From: Paenibacillus sedimenti
GTDB taxonomy: Bacteria; Bacillota; Bacilli; Paenibacillales; NBRC-103111
Assembly: GCF_014534655.1 (NCBI RefSeq)
Contig: NZ_JACVVD010000009.1
Span: 238,428-302,427 of the forward strand
Length of the DNA: 64,000 nt
Direction of reading: 5' to 3'
Shown here: positions 27,022-36,485 of the stretch, piece after piece
How positions within the stretch are numbered: the first letter of the stretch is position 1
Layout: every line of letters starts with the position of its first letter
Position numbers and translations under genes: made by a program
Notes under the pieces: model-generated
The model's database searches: none
What the model saw: the letters and a program-made list of their open reading frames with translations, nothing else
What the model was told of the DNA's origin: nothing

Positions 27022-27309
27022 CTATGCAACAATCGGCTGGACAAAGCTCTCGATCTGCGATTTTTCCGATAATGTGAATTGGAATTCGCAGTCACAGCCC
27101 TCATCCTGCAGGACGATTTGTACAATGTCACCATCCTGATTGCAAATAACGAGCACTGATGGATCAAGCAAGTCCTCCGGGTAAGATTCACCATTCTCCA
27201 TATGGATTCCAAGGTAAATATCCTGCCACTGCCCTCTTTGCTCCATTTCTTTGAAAGATAATGTAAACCGGTGCTCAATGGGTTCTGCCCCATACTTCAT
27301 CATCGACAT
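27022..27309 (-). CDS. conserved-looking hypothetical protein (95 residues)
   Basis: An acidic, all-soluble small protein. It has alternating beta-strand-like segments (HRFTLSFKEME, VLVICNQDGDIVQIVLQDEGCD, EFQFTLSE) and one Cys pair (CDC). No family is recognised. AAGGAG lies three bases before the first ATG (27309) and nine before the third codon ATG (27303), so the shorter 93-residue start MMKYGAEP is also credible. It may be cotranscribed with the SGNH hydrolase. Confidence 0.6.
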   Translation of the reverse strand: MSMMKYGAEPIEHRFTLSFKEMEQRGQWQDIYLGIHMENGESYPEDLLDPSVLVICNQDGDIVQIVLQDEGCDCEFQFTLSEKSQIESFVQPIVA

Positions 27310-27430
27310 TCTCTCCTTATATCAGCATCGTTATGTTCATTTATTGTAACTCAGAGGTACGAAAAGTGGTAGATCACCTTCCTTTATACTACAATGGAGT
27401 TAAGAACCGTTCAATGAAGGAGCTTCCTCT

Positions 27431-28597
27431 ATGAAATCTACGATAACAGAAACGATCGATCTCCAGGCTGAGAGATTCAAAGCGATCTCCAGCTTTATTG
27501 GAGCCAATCCCGAGCTTGGCCATGAAGAATTTCTTGCGGCCGCTCGCTTAACCGAAGAACTGGAAAGCCAAGGGTTCCATGTCGAACGCGGTATCCTGGA
27601 TATTCCAACTTCTTTTCTAGCAACCTATGATTCCGGTAAGCCGGGACCGATCGTAGCATTCTTAGCCGAATATGACGCTTTAGCGGAGCTTGGCCATGCA
27701 TGCGGCCACCACCTCATCTGCATGATGAGCATTGGCGCTGCAGTCGGCCTGAAGTCGGTCATCGATGAAACCGGCGGAATCATCCGCGTATACGGTACAC
27801 CTGCGGAAGAAACCAAAGGCGCTAAAGTGCCCATGGCCGCTGCCGGACTTTTTAACGATGTCGATATTGCGCTTATGGCGCATCCCTACTACACCTACGA
27901 GAAATCCGGCGAATCGCTGGCGATGGACGCCATTCAGTACGAGTTCTTCGGGCGTTCCGCTCATGCTGCCGCTCATCCTTATGAAGGCGTGAACGCGTTA
28001 GACGCCGTTCTTCAGCTGTTTAACTCCATCAATGCGCTGCGCCAACAAGTAAAGTCCGATGCTCGCATACACGGCATCATCAGCGAAGGAGGCAAGGCGC
28101 CGAACATCATCCCGGATTATGCGGTCGCTCAGTTCTATATCCGTTCCGCCAGCCGAACATATACGAATGAACTTGTACAAAAAGTACTGCGCTGTGCGGA
28201 GGGCGCCGCTCTCCAAACCGGCTGTACGCTTAAGACGTCGAACTACGAATTCTCATACGATGAACTGCGGACCAACGAAACATTGTCTTCCGTATTCACG
28301 GACAATTTGTACGCGATGGGCGTTAAGCCCGAAGAGATCGAGATCGGTAAAGATCACGGTTCCCTTGATCTGGGCAATGTATCGATCCAGTGCCCAACAA
28401 TACACCCTTTCATGAAGGTCGTTGACGAGAAGCACCTGCTGCACACGAAAGAATTCCGGGATCTGGCCATGCAGGATCGTGCGCTGGATAGCATGATTTT
28501 CGCAGCCAAAGCACTCGCGAACACAGCTTACGATGTTCTGGTTAATCCCGAGCTGCTGAAGCAAATAAAAGCCGAGTTTGCGGCTAAGGTGAAGTGA
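27431..28597 (+). CDS. M20-family amidohydrolase/peptidase (AbgB-like)
   Basis: 388 residues. The metal-site motifs are EYDALAELGHACGHHL, GTPAEETKGAK, HPYYTYEKSG and DHGSLDLGNV. A lid (dimerisation) domain is inserted after GRSAHAAAHPYEG. The M20D group includes p-aminobenzoyl-glutamate hydrolase AbgB and other amino-acyl amide hydrolases. The substrate cannot be read from sequence. AAGGAGC is upstream and a bidirectional terminator follows. Confidence 0.9.
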   Translation: MKSTITETIDLQAERFKAISSFIGANPELGHEEFLAAARLTEELESQGFHVERGILDIPTSFLATYDSGKPGPIVAFLAEYDALAELGHACGHHLICMMSIGAAVGLKSVIDETGGIIRVYGTPAEETKGAKVPMAAAGLFNDVDIALMAHPYYTYEKSGESLAMDAIQYEFFGRSAHAAAHPYEGVNALDAVLQLFNSINALRQQVKSDARIHGIISEGGKAPNIIPDYAVAQFYIRSASRTYTNELVQKVLRCAEGAALQTGCTLKTSNYEFSYDELRTNETLSSVFTDNLYAMGVKPEEIEIGKDHGSLDLGNVSIQCPTIHPFMKVVDEKHLLHTKEFRDLAMQDRALDSMIFAAKALANTAYDVLVNPELLKQIKAEFAAKVK

Positions 28598-28612
28598 CAC
28601 CGAGTTAACTCT

Positions 28613-28653
28613 AAAAAAAGACCTGTCTACGTTTCTGTAGAATGGTCTTTTTT
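28613..28653. terminator. bidirectional terminator between the M20 and MFS genes
   Basis: AAAAAAAGACC...GGTCTTTTTT arms with an inner TCTAC/GTAGA stem, flanked by A7 and T6. It can end both convergent genes. Confidence 0.9.
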
Positions 28654-28663
28654 GCGTTATTTT

Positions 28664-29956
28664 TTAAGCCGATACATTAGTCGGAGAATCATGCAATACC
28701 TGAGCCCCGGCTCTACGAGCTTCAAGGCGCCCCATTATGGCATAGAACATCACCATGCCGACAAGGCCGCTCAGCGCGATGAGTGAAGCCATCATCCACG
28801 AGGACATGTAACCGCCTAGAATAACGCCTCCGCCTCCAAGCAGCATAGCCCCTTTATAAACCATTCCATTCACAGCCATATAAGAGCTTCTAGCGTGATC
28901 AGGCGCAATATCGCCTAGATAAGCTTGATTGATAGGCACGTACATCAGTTCTCCGACTGTGGCGATAAGCATCGCAAGAATCAGCAGCCACGGCTGATTG
29001 CTATAGGCCAAATAGCTGTAACCAAAAATGTAACAGGTGTAGCCGATAAACAATACTTTGCTGTCCGGGAATCTACGCATAATGACGCCCATCATAACTG
29101 AAAGTACAACGACAAGAACGGTATTTTCGGTTCGAATAAAGCCGAGCATTTTCAGACCGTCAATATGAAAAGTATTATTTTCCCACACCATAAACGGCAC
29201 GTTCACCATCTCTTTTTCCAAGCGTACGCCGACATAATTGCCCAAGTGGAATTCGACAGATACGAGCAGCAGCGAAGCGGCAGTAAAAATCATGAACGTG
29301 GAGTCTTTCAGCACGGTTCGGTAATTTGACCACATGGAAATCGTGCCTGTCCGTTTGCCGCCAATTGCTTGGCTTGGATCCGGGTTGTAAACTTCTTCAA
29401 TAAAAAAGCAAGTCACAATCAGAGAAATGAACCCGATTGCGGATAAACCGATAAAGAGCTCGAACAAGTACGATTTGAACAAGAAAGCGCCCGCCATACC
29501 GGCAATGGCAAAAGACAAATTGTTCATCCAATAGGATATCGCATACATGAATTTGCGTACTTCCGGCGCCGTTACATCGAGCAGCATCGCATCGTTGGCA
29601 GGTCCATGAACCCCCCAGAACATGCTGACCAAAATCATGAGAACAAAAGTAATGCCCGGCGATTCAAACCAGGGCGAGTTGGAAAGCGCCATTCCCATGA
29701 AGGACAGCATCCAACCGACTTCAGCAGCAATCATAAGCTTTTTACGGCCGATACGATCTGCATAATAGCCTCCGATGATGCCTGCCATTACACCAGCGGC
29801 AATCCCTAGAATTACCACTAGTCCTGCGCTTGTATCCCCCAACTTTCCGGAGAAATAAATGGACATGAACGGAAGCACCATATTATTGGCGGTTCCTGAT
29901 AAAAATGACAAACCAAAACGAATTTTAACATTCCGGTGAAAATCCCGAAACCTCAT
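28664..29956 (-). CDS. MFS-family transporter
   Basis: 430 residues with about 12 hydrophobic segments. The first cytoplasmic loop has a motif A-like YYADRIGRKK, and the second half starts with a related loop (RRFPDSKVLF). The family includes drug and metabolite exporters of Bacilli. The substrate is unknown. It is a single gene; the next upstream gene on its strand begins 70 bases away and transcribes in the same direction. Confidence 0.88.
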   Translation of the reverse strand: MRFRDFHRNVKIRFGLSFLSGTANNMVLPFMSIYFSGKLGDTSAGLVVILGIAAGVMAGIIGGYYADRIGRKKLMIAAEVGWMLSFMGMALSNSPWFESPGITFVLMILVSMFWGVHGPANDAMLLDVTAPEVRKFMYAISYWMNNLSFAIAGMAGAFLFKSYLFELFIGLSAIGFISLIVTCFFIEEVYNPDPSQAIGGKRTGTISMWSNYRTVLKDSTFMIFTAASLLLVSVEFHLGNYVGVRLEKEMVNVPFMVWENNTFHIDGLKMLGFIRTENTVLVVVLSVMMGVIMRRFPDSKVLFIGYTCYIFGYSYLAYSNQPWLLILAMLIATVGELMYVPINQAYLGDIAPDHARSSYMAVNGMVYKGAMLLGGGGVILGGYMSSWMMASLIALSGLVGMVMFYAIMGRLEARRAGAQVLHDSPTNVSA

Positions 29957-30026
29957 GCAGCACCTCCGGCAGTCATATCGATACGACCGAAATAATTAAC
30001 CTTTGATCAATAAATCGCAAAAAAAC

Positions 30027-30908
30027 TTACTTCTCTTCGTTGCTTCGTAAAAACATAGCCACTCCGATGAGAAGCAAACAACCTGCCATAAGCTGCAGCA
30101 TGGTGATCGTCTCGCCGAGCAGCACGAAGGCCAATAGAGAAGCGCCAAGCGGTTCTCCAAGGACCGTCATAGAGATCGATGTCGCTTTCATATACTTTAG
30201 CAGCCAATTGAATACATAGTGACCGAATACCGTAGGCACAATCGCCAAGAGGAAGAATATCCCCCACTCTTTCGCCGGGTACTCTGTAAAAGAAGCTCCA
30301 GAGGCAATGTTATAAACGGCAAGAATGCCTCCCGCAAATAAAAAGACGAAAAAGCTGTACACAAATGCGGATACGTGCTCTCTTATACTTTTGCCCAAAA
30401 GCATATGCATGGCTACGGCAACCGTCCCGAGTAATGATAATAGGTCGCCTTTCAAAGCTTCCCCGGAAAATTGGAAATCACCCCAACCAATACAAATCGC
30501 TCCAATGATAGCAATCGCCATGGAAATCAAAGCTATACGGCTTGTTCGCTGCCTGTATAAAAGGAAGGCGCCAAGCATAACAAAGATGGGTTCCAATGTT
30601 AAAATCGCCGTCGAACTGGCAACCGTTGTGTAATGAAGCGAGTCCATCCAAAATAAAAAATGAAGACCAAGCCCAATGCCTGATGCAATCGTTCGCAACC
30701 ACTCTTTCAAATGAATTTGCGAGATTTCATGTGCATACCGCCATAGAAAAGGCAGCATAAGCACATTTGTCATCAACAGCCTATACATGGCAATGACGGA
30801 AGTCGGCGCTGATGACCATTTGACAAATATCGAAGAAAAAGAGATAGCTATAATACCGATGACAAGAAACATCGAAACTGGAACTTTGGTTTTATTCATT
30901 GCATTCAT
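30027..30908 (-). CDS. EamA-family (DMT) transporter
   Basis: 293 residues from the ATG at 30908, with AAGGAG nine bases upstream; the frame is open back to 30980 without a ribosome binding site. Ten hydrophobic segments form two EamA repeats. The conserved strings AILTLEPIFVMLGAFLLY and SISMTVLGEPLGASLLAFVLLGE mark the ends of the repeats. The family moves metabolites such as amino acids or nucleosides out of the cell; the substrate is not known. Confidence 0.88.
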   Translation of the reverse strand: MNAMNKTKVPVSMFLVIGIIAISFSSIFVKWSSAPTSVIAMYRLLMTNVLMLPFLWRYAHEISQIHLKEWLRTIASGIGLGLHFLFWMDSLHYTTVASSTAILTLEPIFVMLGAFLLYRQRTSRIALISMAIAIIGAICIGWGDFQFSGEALKGDLLSLLGTVAVAMHMLLGKSIREHVSAFVYSFFVFLFAGGILAVYNIASGASFTEYPAKEWGIFFLLAIVPTVFGHYVFNWLLKYMKATSISMTVLGEPLGASLLAFVLLGETITMLQLMAGCLLLIGVAMFLRSNEEK

Positions 30909-31015
30909 GCAGGGAAACTCCTTGGTGTAAACTGGTAGTCGTTGCCGTATAAGTATATAGTAGGAATCGGCACTTGCCAACCATTTTTAACACATGTTCA
31001 ATTAATTTTTGATGA

Positions 31016-31071
31016 AAAAAAGCCCTAGGAAGTCTGCTCTCGTCATACGAGCAGCTCCCAAGGGCTTTTAT
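31016..31071 (-). terminator. terminator after ytxJ
   Basis: Minus strand AAAAGCCCTTGGG...CTAGGGCTTTTTTT hairpin with an inner GCTC/GAGC stem. It lies five bases after the ytxJ stop. Confidence 0.85.
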
Positions 31072-31075
31072 AAGC

Positions 31076-31417
31076 TTAATCTAGTACAGCAGTTATATGT
31101 TTGGACGTTACCGACCAATGTGAAGTATTCCAAACCGATTCTTTATTTTTAAAATATAGAATTTGCGGTGAAGCATGCTTGATCCCAAGGTCATCAGCGA
31201 TTTGATTGGAAACCGGACGTGATTCAATGACTTTCACCAAGTAATAGTCGACATCGCCATTCGGCTTACCTGCCAAGTATTCCTCATATTCTTCGAGTGC
31301 GCTCGCGCTTACCGGACAAGCTGTGCTATGTTTCAGCACTACCGCCGGTTTCTCTGTGGAGTGATCCAAAACCTGCTGCCATTCTTCAAGCGTCATTAAC
31401 TCTTTCCAAGCCGACAT
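31076..31417 (-). CDS. ytxJ: bacillithiol system monothiol bacilliredoxin YtxJ
   Basis: 113 residues, a thioredoxin-fold protein with a single active Cys in KHSTACPVSASAL and the cis-Pro loop HASPQIL. YtxJ/BrxC removes bacillithiol from mixed disulfides on proteins. Its presence says that the organism probably makes bacillithiol. It is a single gene with a terminator directly behind it. Confidence 0.92.
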   Translation of the reverse strand: MSAWKELMTLEEWQQVLDHSTEKPAVVLKHSTACPVSASALEEYEEYLAGKPNGDVDYYLVKVIESRPVSNQIADDLGIKHASPQILYFKNKESVWNTSHWSVTSKHITAVLD

Positions 31418-31565
31418 GTGAACATCTCCCTTCCCATCTTAATAAGAATGATTATAAAATAACCTGCTTGCTTATGCAAATCGAGAAAGCGCACAATTCG
31501 CATCTAACGCAAACCGACTGGTATAATGCTTATAGGTAAGCGCACTAGCATTGAAGGAGGCACCC

Positions 31566-32435
31566 ATGCAGCCATCACCACCGATAACCAGACGTGAGTT
31601 CCTCAAAAAAGGGATACGCCTAGCAGCTTCTCTAATTGCAACAGGCGGTGTTATAGGCGGTTATTCAACTTTCCTGGAACCGCGTTGGTATGACCTGACA
31701 AGAGTCATAATACCTTTTGAGCGACTGCCTTCTGCCTTTCATGGGATCAGAATCGTTCATATTAGCGATATCCATATGGGACATTACTTCGAGCTGTCTG
31801 ATCTGGAGACAGTTATCAATCTTATACGCCAAGAGAAACCCGATCTGATTTGTTTCACGGGTGATTTGTTCGACGCCAAGATTACTGTAGATCCTAAACA
31901 AATTAGCAGCTTATTGGCCACATTGGAAGCACCGCTTGGGAAGTGGTCTGTGCTCGGCAATCACGATCGTTTGGCAGGAAACCTCAAAATAGCAGCGCTT
32001 CTCCAAAACGGCGGATTCAGAACGCTATTCAATGATCATCAAGTCATTCGCAGCGGTGGACAAGCGATTCAAATTGCCGGTGTGGAAGACATGCTGACAG
32101 GCGAACCTGATCTTGCAAAAACGCTTTACGGCGCGAACGCCGGCATATTTACCCTCCTTCTCTCCCACTGTGCCAATTTTGCCGATATTGCTGCCGGGTA
32201 TGCGATCGATTTGCAATTGTCCGGTCACAGTCATGGCGGCCAGATTCGATTGCCCCTTTTTGGTGCGGTCGTTACCCCTCCACTCGGCAATAAATATGTG
32301 ATGGGGCTGCATAGTGTCCCGGGATCCAAGCTGCAAGTGTATACCACTCGCGGGGTCGGCACTACCCTGTTTCCGTTCCGTTTTCTATGCAGGCCGGAAA
32401 TTACAGTCCTCACGTTAGAACAAATAAAACCCTGA
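31566..32435 (+). CDS. Tat-targeted metallophosphoesterase (YkuE/YkoQ type)
   Basis: 289 residues from the ATG at 31566, with AAGGAG six bases upstream. The N-terminus has a twin-arginine signal (TRREFLKKG followed by a hydrophobic stretch), so it is exported folded or membrane-anchored. The phosphoesterase motifs are ISDIHMGHYF, FTGDLFD, VLGNHDR and LSGHSHGGQIR. Relatives act on cell-wall or lipid phosphoesters. It ends in a terminator shared with the pucR-like gene. Confidence 0.9.
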   Translation: MQPSPPITRREFLKKGIRLAASLIATGGVIGGYSTFLEPRWYDLTRVIIPFERLPSAFHGIRIVHISDIHMGHYFELSDLETVINLIRQEKPDLICFTGDLFDAKITVDPKQISSLLATLEAPLGKWSVLGNHDRLAGNLKIAALLQNGGFRTLFNDHQVIRSGGQAIQIAGVEDMLTGEPDLAKTLYGANAGIFTLLLSHCANFADIAAGYAIDLQLSGHSHGGQIRLPLFGAVVTPPLGNKYVMGLHSVPGSKLQVYTTRGVGTTLFPFRFLCRPEITVLTLEQIKP

Positions 32436-32464
32436 GCGCCTTATTTATTGGCATCCCAGGGTTT
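32427..32464. terminator. terminator between the phosphoesterase and PucR genes
   Basis: AAACCC...GGGTTT outer arms with an inner GCC/GGC stem, overlapping the phosphoesterase stop. The T tail (TTTCTGTTTTATT) is on plus. Confidence 0.7.
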
Positions 32465-32469
32465 CTGTT

Positions 32470-34080
32470 TTATTGTCTCACATGTAAAAATTGACGAAAT
32501 AAGAACACGGCTTTCAGCTTCAATAAATCGTTCACTTTTTTAAAATCAACCTGCAGCAGGTCGCTGATCTTCTCCAATCGGTATGTGACCGTATTACGGT
32601 GAATGAATAGTTGCTTAGCCGCTTCGCTAACTTGACCGTCATTGCGGATGAATACCTCTAGCGTACGAATCATTTCTTGCGAATATTCAGCATCCCTTTC
32701 AAGCAGCGGCCGCAAAATTTTCGTACAGTAGTCTTCCATGGCGTCGGAAGAAACATTTTGGAACAGATGAGCAAATTCGATCGTTTCGAAGTGGAGCACG
32801 CGGTCCGGCAATCCAAGCCGGCTGGACAATCGATGTGTCTCCACACATTCCATATACGCTTCTTTAAGAGCAATCGGCTTCGATTTCACCGGGCTTACAT
32901 AGAAGGCCACTTCACCCGCTTCTTCCAAGCAAGCCGCATCTCCGGCATACTTCGCCAGCAGTTGGGACAACTCTTCCTCCGGAAACCCTTCGGCTTGATT
33001 GGCCGTAAAGATGGAAAACAGCTGATCCTTTAAAACAAAATGATTAACCCGCAGATTTGTCGACTTAGGGTGAGACTCCATATACTGCTTCAGCTCTTTG
33101 AGTTTCCCCACAGGTGGCTCATCCAGTGAAGAATCATGGTTGCTGAGCTTGATTTTGCTAATGACACATTGATAAGCCCCCGTAAAAATGTTCAATCCAC
33201 GCATTTGTGCCAGCTCCATGAATTCCTCTAAAGGCGCCCCCTTCTCCAAGTAACGAAGGAGATTGTTTTGCAAGTCGCGCAGCGCCGAAGCCTCAACGTG
33301 AGAACGGAACGTAAAGCCCATATGAAAAGCAAGAATGTCAGATGCTTGTTGGAACAGTCCTTCCTCCACGTTAGCAAGCAGCACGGCATCGGGCATGACC
33401 AGCAAGCTGCCAAGCTGTTCTTCATCCTGCCCAATCAACGCTACACGGTATGCCCGGTCTTTGCCCGCATGAACCCAGCCCGCTTTACGTTTCCAAGGCC
33501 AGTTCTGCTGCAGCTGATCATTCGTCCAGGCGCTTGTATTATAAAGAATTTGCCCTTTAGCACCCAATATCGCCATCGGGTATCCGATAATGCCACTAAT
33601 TAATTTAAACATCGCGACCATATCGTCCTGTTTCAAGCCGAACTGCATCAGCTTCTTTTGCTTCTCCAGCACACTTTGCAGCAGTTGCGTATTTCGGCGA
33701 TATTCCGCGTTAAATAGAGCGTTCATTTGATCCGAGAATGTGAACTGGAACGGCATTTCGATAATCGGAAAATGAAGCCGGTCCGCCTCCTCCACAACGA
33801 CCTGCGGGAGTTCCGTCCAGAATCGTCCAAGCTTAATGCCCAGCCCCGCTGCCCCACGATCATTTAATTTACGCAGCAAATTAACGGTTTCCTGAGGGCT
33901 ATCTTTCATGGCGAAAGCCGTTGTAAAGAGCATTTCACCGGATTTCGTCCAATCCGCGATATCGGGAGCATCCATCACATTCACCGATTTGACGATACGC
34001 GATTCTCCTTGTTTGCCGGCAACCAGCTTCGCTTCTGTTAAAGGATATATGGTTAAAGCCTCACGGATTGTAAGATGCAT
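32470..34080 (-). CDS. PucR-family transcriptional regulator
   Basis: 536 residues. The N-terminal PucR domain (IREALTIYPLTEAKLVAG, DIADWTKSGEMLFTTAF) is followed by a GGDEF-like central domain. The C-terminal helix-turn-helix is VSEAAKQLFIHRNTVTYRLEKI. PucR activates purine catabolism genes in Bacillus; other family members control other pathways. No purine degradation genes are in the window, so the target is unknown. It has a near-perfect promoter with two palindromes upstream. Confidence 0.9.
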   Translation of the reverse strand: MHLTIREALTIYPLTEAKLVAGKQGESRIVKSVNVMDAPDIADWTKSGEMLFTTAFAMKDSPQETVNLLRKLNDRGAAGLGIKLGRFWTELPQVVVEEADRLHFPIIEMPFQFTFSDQMNALFNAEYRRNTQLLQSVLEKQKKLMQFGLKQDDMVAMFKLISGIIGYPMAILGAKGQILYNTSAWTNDQLQQNWPWKRKAGWVHAGKDRAYRVALIGQDEEQLGSLLVMPDAVLLANVEEGLFQQASDILAFHMGFTFRSHVEASALRDLQNNLLRYLEKGAPLEEFMELAQMRGLNIFTGAYQCVISKIKLSNHDSSLDEPPVGKLKELKQYMESHPKSTNLRVNHFVLKDQLFSIFTANQAEGFPEEELSQLLAKYAGDAACLEEAGEVAFYVSPVKSKPIALKEAYMECVETHRLSSRLGLPDRVLHFETIEFAHLFQNVSSDAMEDYCTKILRPLLERDAEYSQEMIRTLEVFIRNDGQVSEAAKQLFIHRNTVTYRLEKISDLLQVDFKKVNDLLKLKAVFLFRQFLHVRQ

Positions 34081-34109
34081 ATCGTATTCCCCCTCATGCC
34101 TTTTTAACG

Positions 34110-34138
34110 ATTATAGGATGATGTTTCCAATCAGTCAA
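34110..34138 (-). promoter_or_regulatory. sigma-A promoter of the pucR-like gene
   Basis: Minus strand TTGACT (34133-34138) and TATAAT (34110-34115) with a 17-base spacer. Confidence 0.85.
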
Positions 34139-34141
34139 TGA

Positions 34142-34166
34142 TTTTATGTTAGTTTATATGACATTT
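34142..34166. promoter_or_regulatory. palindromic operator candidate, proximal copy
   Basis: TTTTATGTTAG-TTTATATGACATT. ATGTTA and TGACAT are inverted arms with one mismatch. It abuts the -35 box of the pucR-like promoter and matches a second copy 61 bases away at 21 of 25 positions or better. Confidence 0.5.
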
Positions 34167-34202
34167 GAGATAAATTAATGAAATATTTTTGAACAAAATC
34201 GC

Positions 34203-34227
34203 TTTTATGTTAGATTATATAACATTA
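34203..34227. promoter_or_regulatory. palindromic operator candidate, distal copy
   Basis: TTTTATGTTAGATTATATAACATTA, with perfect ATGTTA/TAACAT arms. It is the second copy of the site beside the pucR-like promoter, about six helical turns upstream, so both copies face the same side of the DNA. Confidence 0.5.
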
Positions 34228-34242
34228 ATTTCACATACAATT

Positions 34243-34273
34243 AAAAAGAGACGTGCATCATGCACGCCCCTCT
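34243..34273 (-). terminator. terminator of the fad operon
   Basis: Minus strand AGAGGGGCGTGCAT...ATGCACGTCTCT followed by TTTTTAAT, 25 bases after the thioesterase stop. Confidence 0.88.
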
Positions 34274-34298
34274 GCTTAGCTTACTTTCTAATTACCAA

Positions 34299-34715
34299 TT
34301 AGATGACCCTAAACGTCCCTGTTCCAATCGTACCGAGATTGCCCTCGCTATCGGTAACGCGGCCTTGCGTCGTAATCATTTTGCGGGATTGATGAACGAT
34401 TTCCGCAGTGACAAGAAGCCTGCCTTCCTTAAGCGGGGATACGAAGTGGACATTCAAGTTCGTTGTAACCACTTTCTCCTCGGGCCTGGCTGTCATAATC
34501 GCAATCCCCATCGCATTATCCAGTAAGGAGGAAAGTACGCCTCCATGTACGATGCCAATGAGGTTCAAATGGTGCGGCTTGGCATCTAAAGCAACAGTAA
34601 CCACACCCGCTTCCATACTGACAAACTCACAGCCCAGAAAGCCCCAGAATGTCGGCTCTGCCGCCGCTGCCAATCGTTGCAACCTTTGTTCGATTTCCAT
34701 TTGTGATCCATTCAC
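34299..34715 (-). CDS. PaaI-type hotdog thioesterase
   Basis: About 138 residues from a GTG at 34715, with GGAGG seven bases upstream; a longer frame to 34754 lacks a site and its first residues are encoded by the ribosome-binding purine run. The hotdog motif HGGVLSSLLDNAMGIA has the catalytic region of the family. It hydrolyses acyl-CoA or aryl-CoA esters. Last gene of the fad operon, so its likely role is to release free CoA from stalled intermediates during fatty acid use. That role is inferred from context. Confidence 0.87.
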   Translation of the reverse strand: MNGSQMEIEQRLQRLAAAAEPTFWGFLGCEFVSMEAGVVTVALDAKPHHLNLIGIVHGGVLSSLLDNAMGIAIMTARPEEKVVTTNLNVHFVSPLKEGRLLVTAEIVHQSRKMITTQGRVTDSEGNLGTIGTGTFRVI

Positions 34716-34772
34716 AGGGTTCCCTCCTCCTCTTCTCTCTTTATCATGTTCCAATCTTCGTACTATACCCTA

Positions 34773-36449
34773 TTATGAAGATTGTTTTTGCTCTTCTTCC
34801 AGCAGCTGTCTGCGCAGCACCTTCCCTACCATCGTTTTCGGCAGCGATTCCCTAAATTCGATTCTGCGGGGAACTTTATAGGCAGCCAGCCGCTCTCGGC
34901 ACCACAGTTCCAATTCTTTCTCCGTCAGTGTCATTCCCGACTTCAGGACAACAAATGCTTTTACCGTCTCACCGCGATATTGGTCAGGTATGCCGGCGAC
35001 AGCCGCTTCCTGAACGGCAGGGTGCTCATACAAAATTTCTTCGATTTCCCGAGGATAGATATTATAGCCTCCAGCAATAATCAAATCCTTCTTGCGATCT
35101 ACAATCGCAAAGAACCCATCGTCATCCATTCGCGCCATATCTCCGGTGTACAGCCAACCTTCCTTAATCGTTAATGACGTTTCTCGTTCGCGGTTCCAAT
35201 AACCTTTCATGACTTGAGGACCTCTAATGATAAGCTCCCCAATTTCACCGATCGGCATCTCCTCTCCGCTGTCCGGATTGACGACTTTGGCTTCCGTATC
35301 CGGAAACGGGATGCCAATCGTACCGATTTTGCGGTAGCCCAGAACCGGATTGGCATGGGTGACAGGTGAAGCCTCCGTCAAGCCATAACCTTCAATGAGT
35401 CTACCGCCTGTCAGTTCCTCGAACCGCTCCTGCACTTCAAGCGGCAGCGGCGCTGAACCGCTTACACAAACATTAATAGAAGAAATATCATAATCCTTAA
35501 TCCGCTTATGATTAATAAGAGCAACATACATTGTGGGCGCGCCTGGGAATATCGTCGGTCTCAGTTTATTGATCGTAGTCAGGATCAGATCGATGTCAAA
35601 CTTAGGAATAAGAATGAGCATTCCCGCCAGCAGCATCGCTTGATTCAGCAAAACGGTAAGACCGAAAACATGAAAGCATGGCAGCGCTCCCAGGTAACGC
35701 TCTTCTCCGAACTGTCCCTGATAGCACCAATTCCTCGTTTGATACGTATTGGCCACCATGTTGAAATGCGTGAGCATCACGCCTTTGGATATGCCGGTCG
35801 TACCCCCGGTATACTGCAAGAGCGCAAGGTCTTGCTCAGCATCGACCTCAACACAGATAGGAGAAGCCGATGACTCGCCAAGCAGCTTCTTGAAATTGCT
35901 GACGCCATCGCCATATTCGACCGCCAGCTTGGCACCGTCTTTTTTCATTTTGATCGGATATAACCAATTCTTAGGAAAAGGTAAATAGTCCTTAATCGAC
36001 GTAACAATGATATGTTCAATCTGCGTTTTGCTTTTGGCCTTTTGAACGCGCTCGAAGAGCAAATCCAGCGTAACGATTGCCTTTGCCCCGGAATCGGAGA
36101 GCTGGTGAACCAGCTCCCGTTCCATGTAGAGCGGACTCGTCTGGACAACGATCCCGCCCATCATTAGCGTGCCGAAGTAGGCAATAACCGCTGACGGGCA
36201 GTTCGGGAGCATGATCGCGACGCGCTCACCAGGGAGAATGCCCATTTCTTTTAAACCATTGGCGAATCGGTACGAAGCTTCAAGCAACTCTTTGTAACGC
36301 AGCGTTTTGCCCATAAAATAAAGAGCAGAGTTGTCTGGGTATTTCTTCGCCGTATTAACCAGTATGCGTGCAAGATTATGCTTCGGGTACTCGTAAGTCG
36401 GAGCTACTTCACTAGGGTAATGACGCAGCCAAGGCTTTGCGGAACTCAT
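34773..36449 (-). CDS. lcfA: long-chain fatty-acid--CoA ligase
   Basis: 558 residues, an ATP-dependent acyl-activating enzyme. The AMP-binding signature is YTGGTTGISKGVMLTH, GYGLTEASPVTH is the A5 motif, and YTGDMARMDDDGFFAIVDRKKDLI and PREIEEILYEHP follow. The catalytic Lys lies in PKTMVGKVLRR. It makes fatty acyl-CoA for the beta-oxidation genes upstream. It is 36 bases after the acyl-CoA dehydrogenase gene and part of the same operon. It corresponds to B. subtilis LcfA. Confidence 0.93.
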   Translation of the reverse strand: MSSAKPWLRHYPSEVAPTYEYPKHNLARILVNTAKKYPDNSALYFMGKTLRYKELLEASYRFANGLKEMGILPGERVAIMLPNCPSAVIAYFGTLMMGGIVVQTSPLYMERELVHQLSDSGAKAIVTLDLLFERVQKAKSKTQIEHIIVTSIKDYLPFPKNWLYPIKMKKDGAKLAVEYGDGVSNFKKLLGESSASPICVEVDAEQDLALLQYTGGTTGISKGVMLTHFNMVANTYQTRNWCYQGQFGEERYLGALPCFHVFGLTVLLNQAMLLAGMLILIPKFDIDLILTTINKLRPTIFPGAPTMYVALINHKRIKDYDISSINVCVSGSAPLPLEVQERFEELTGGRLIEGYGLTEASPVTHANPVLGYRKIGTIGIPFPDTEAKVVNPDSGEEMPIGEIGELIIRGPQVMKGYWNRERETSLTIKEGWLYTGDMARMDDDGFFAIVDRKKDLIIAGGYNIYPREIEEILYEHPAVQEAAVAGIPDQYRGETVKAFVVLKSGMTLTEKELELWCRERLAAYKVPRRIEFRESLPKTMVGKVLRRQLLEEEQKQSS

Positions 36450-36485
36450 ACAAAACCATCCCTTTCAGGTTCTTGAAGTTATGGA

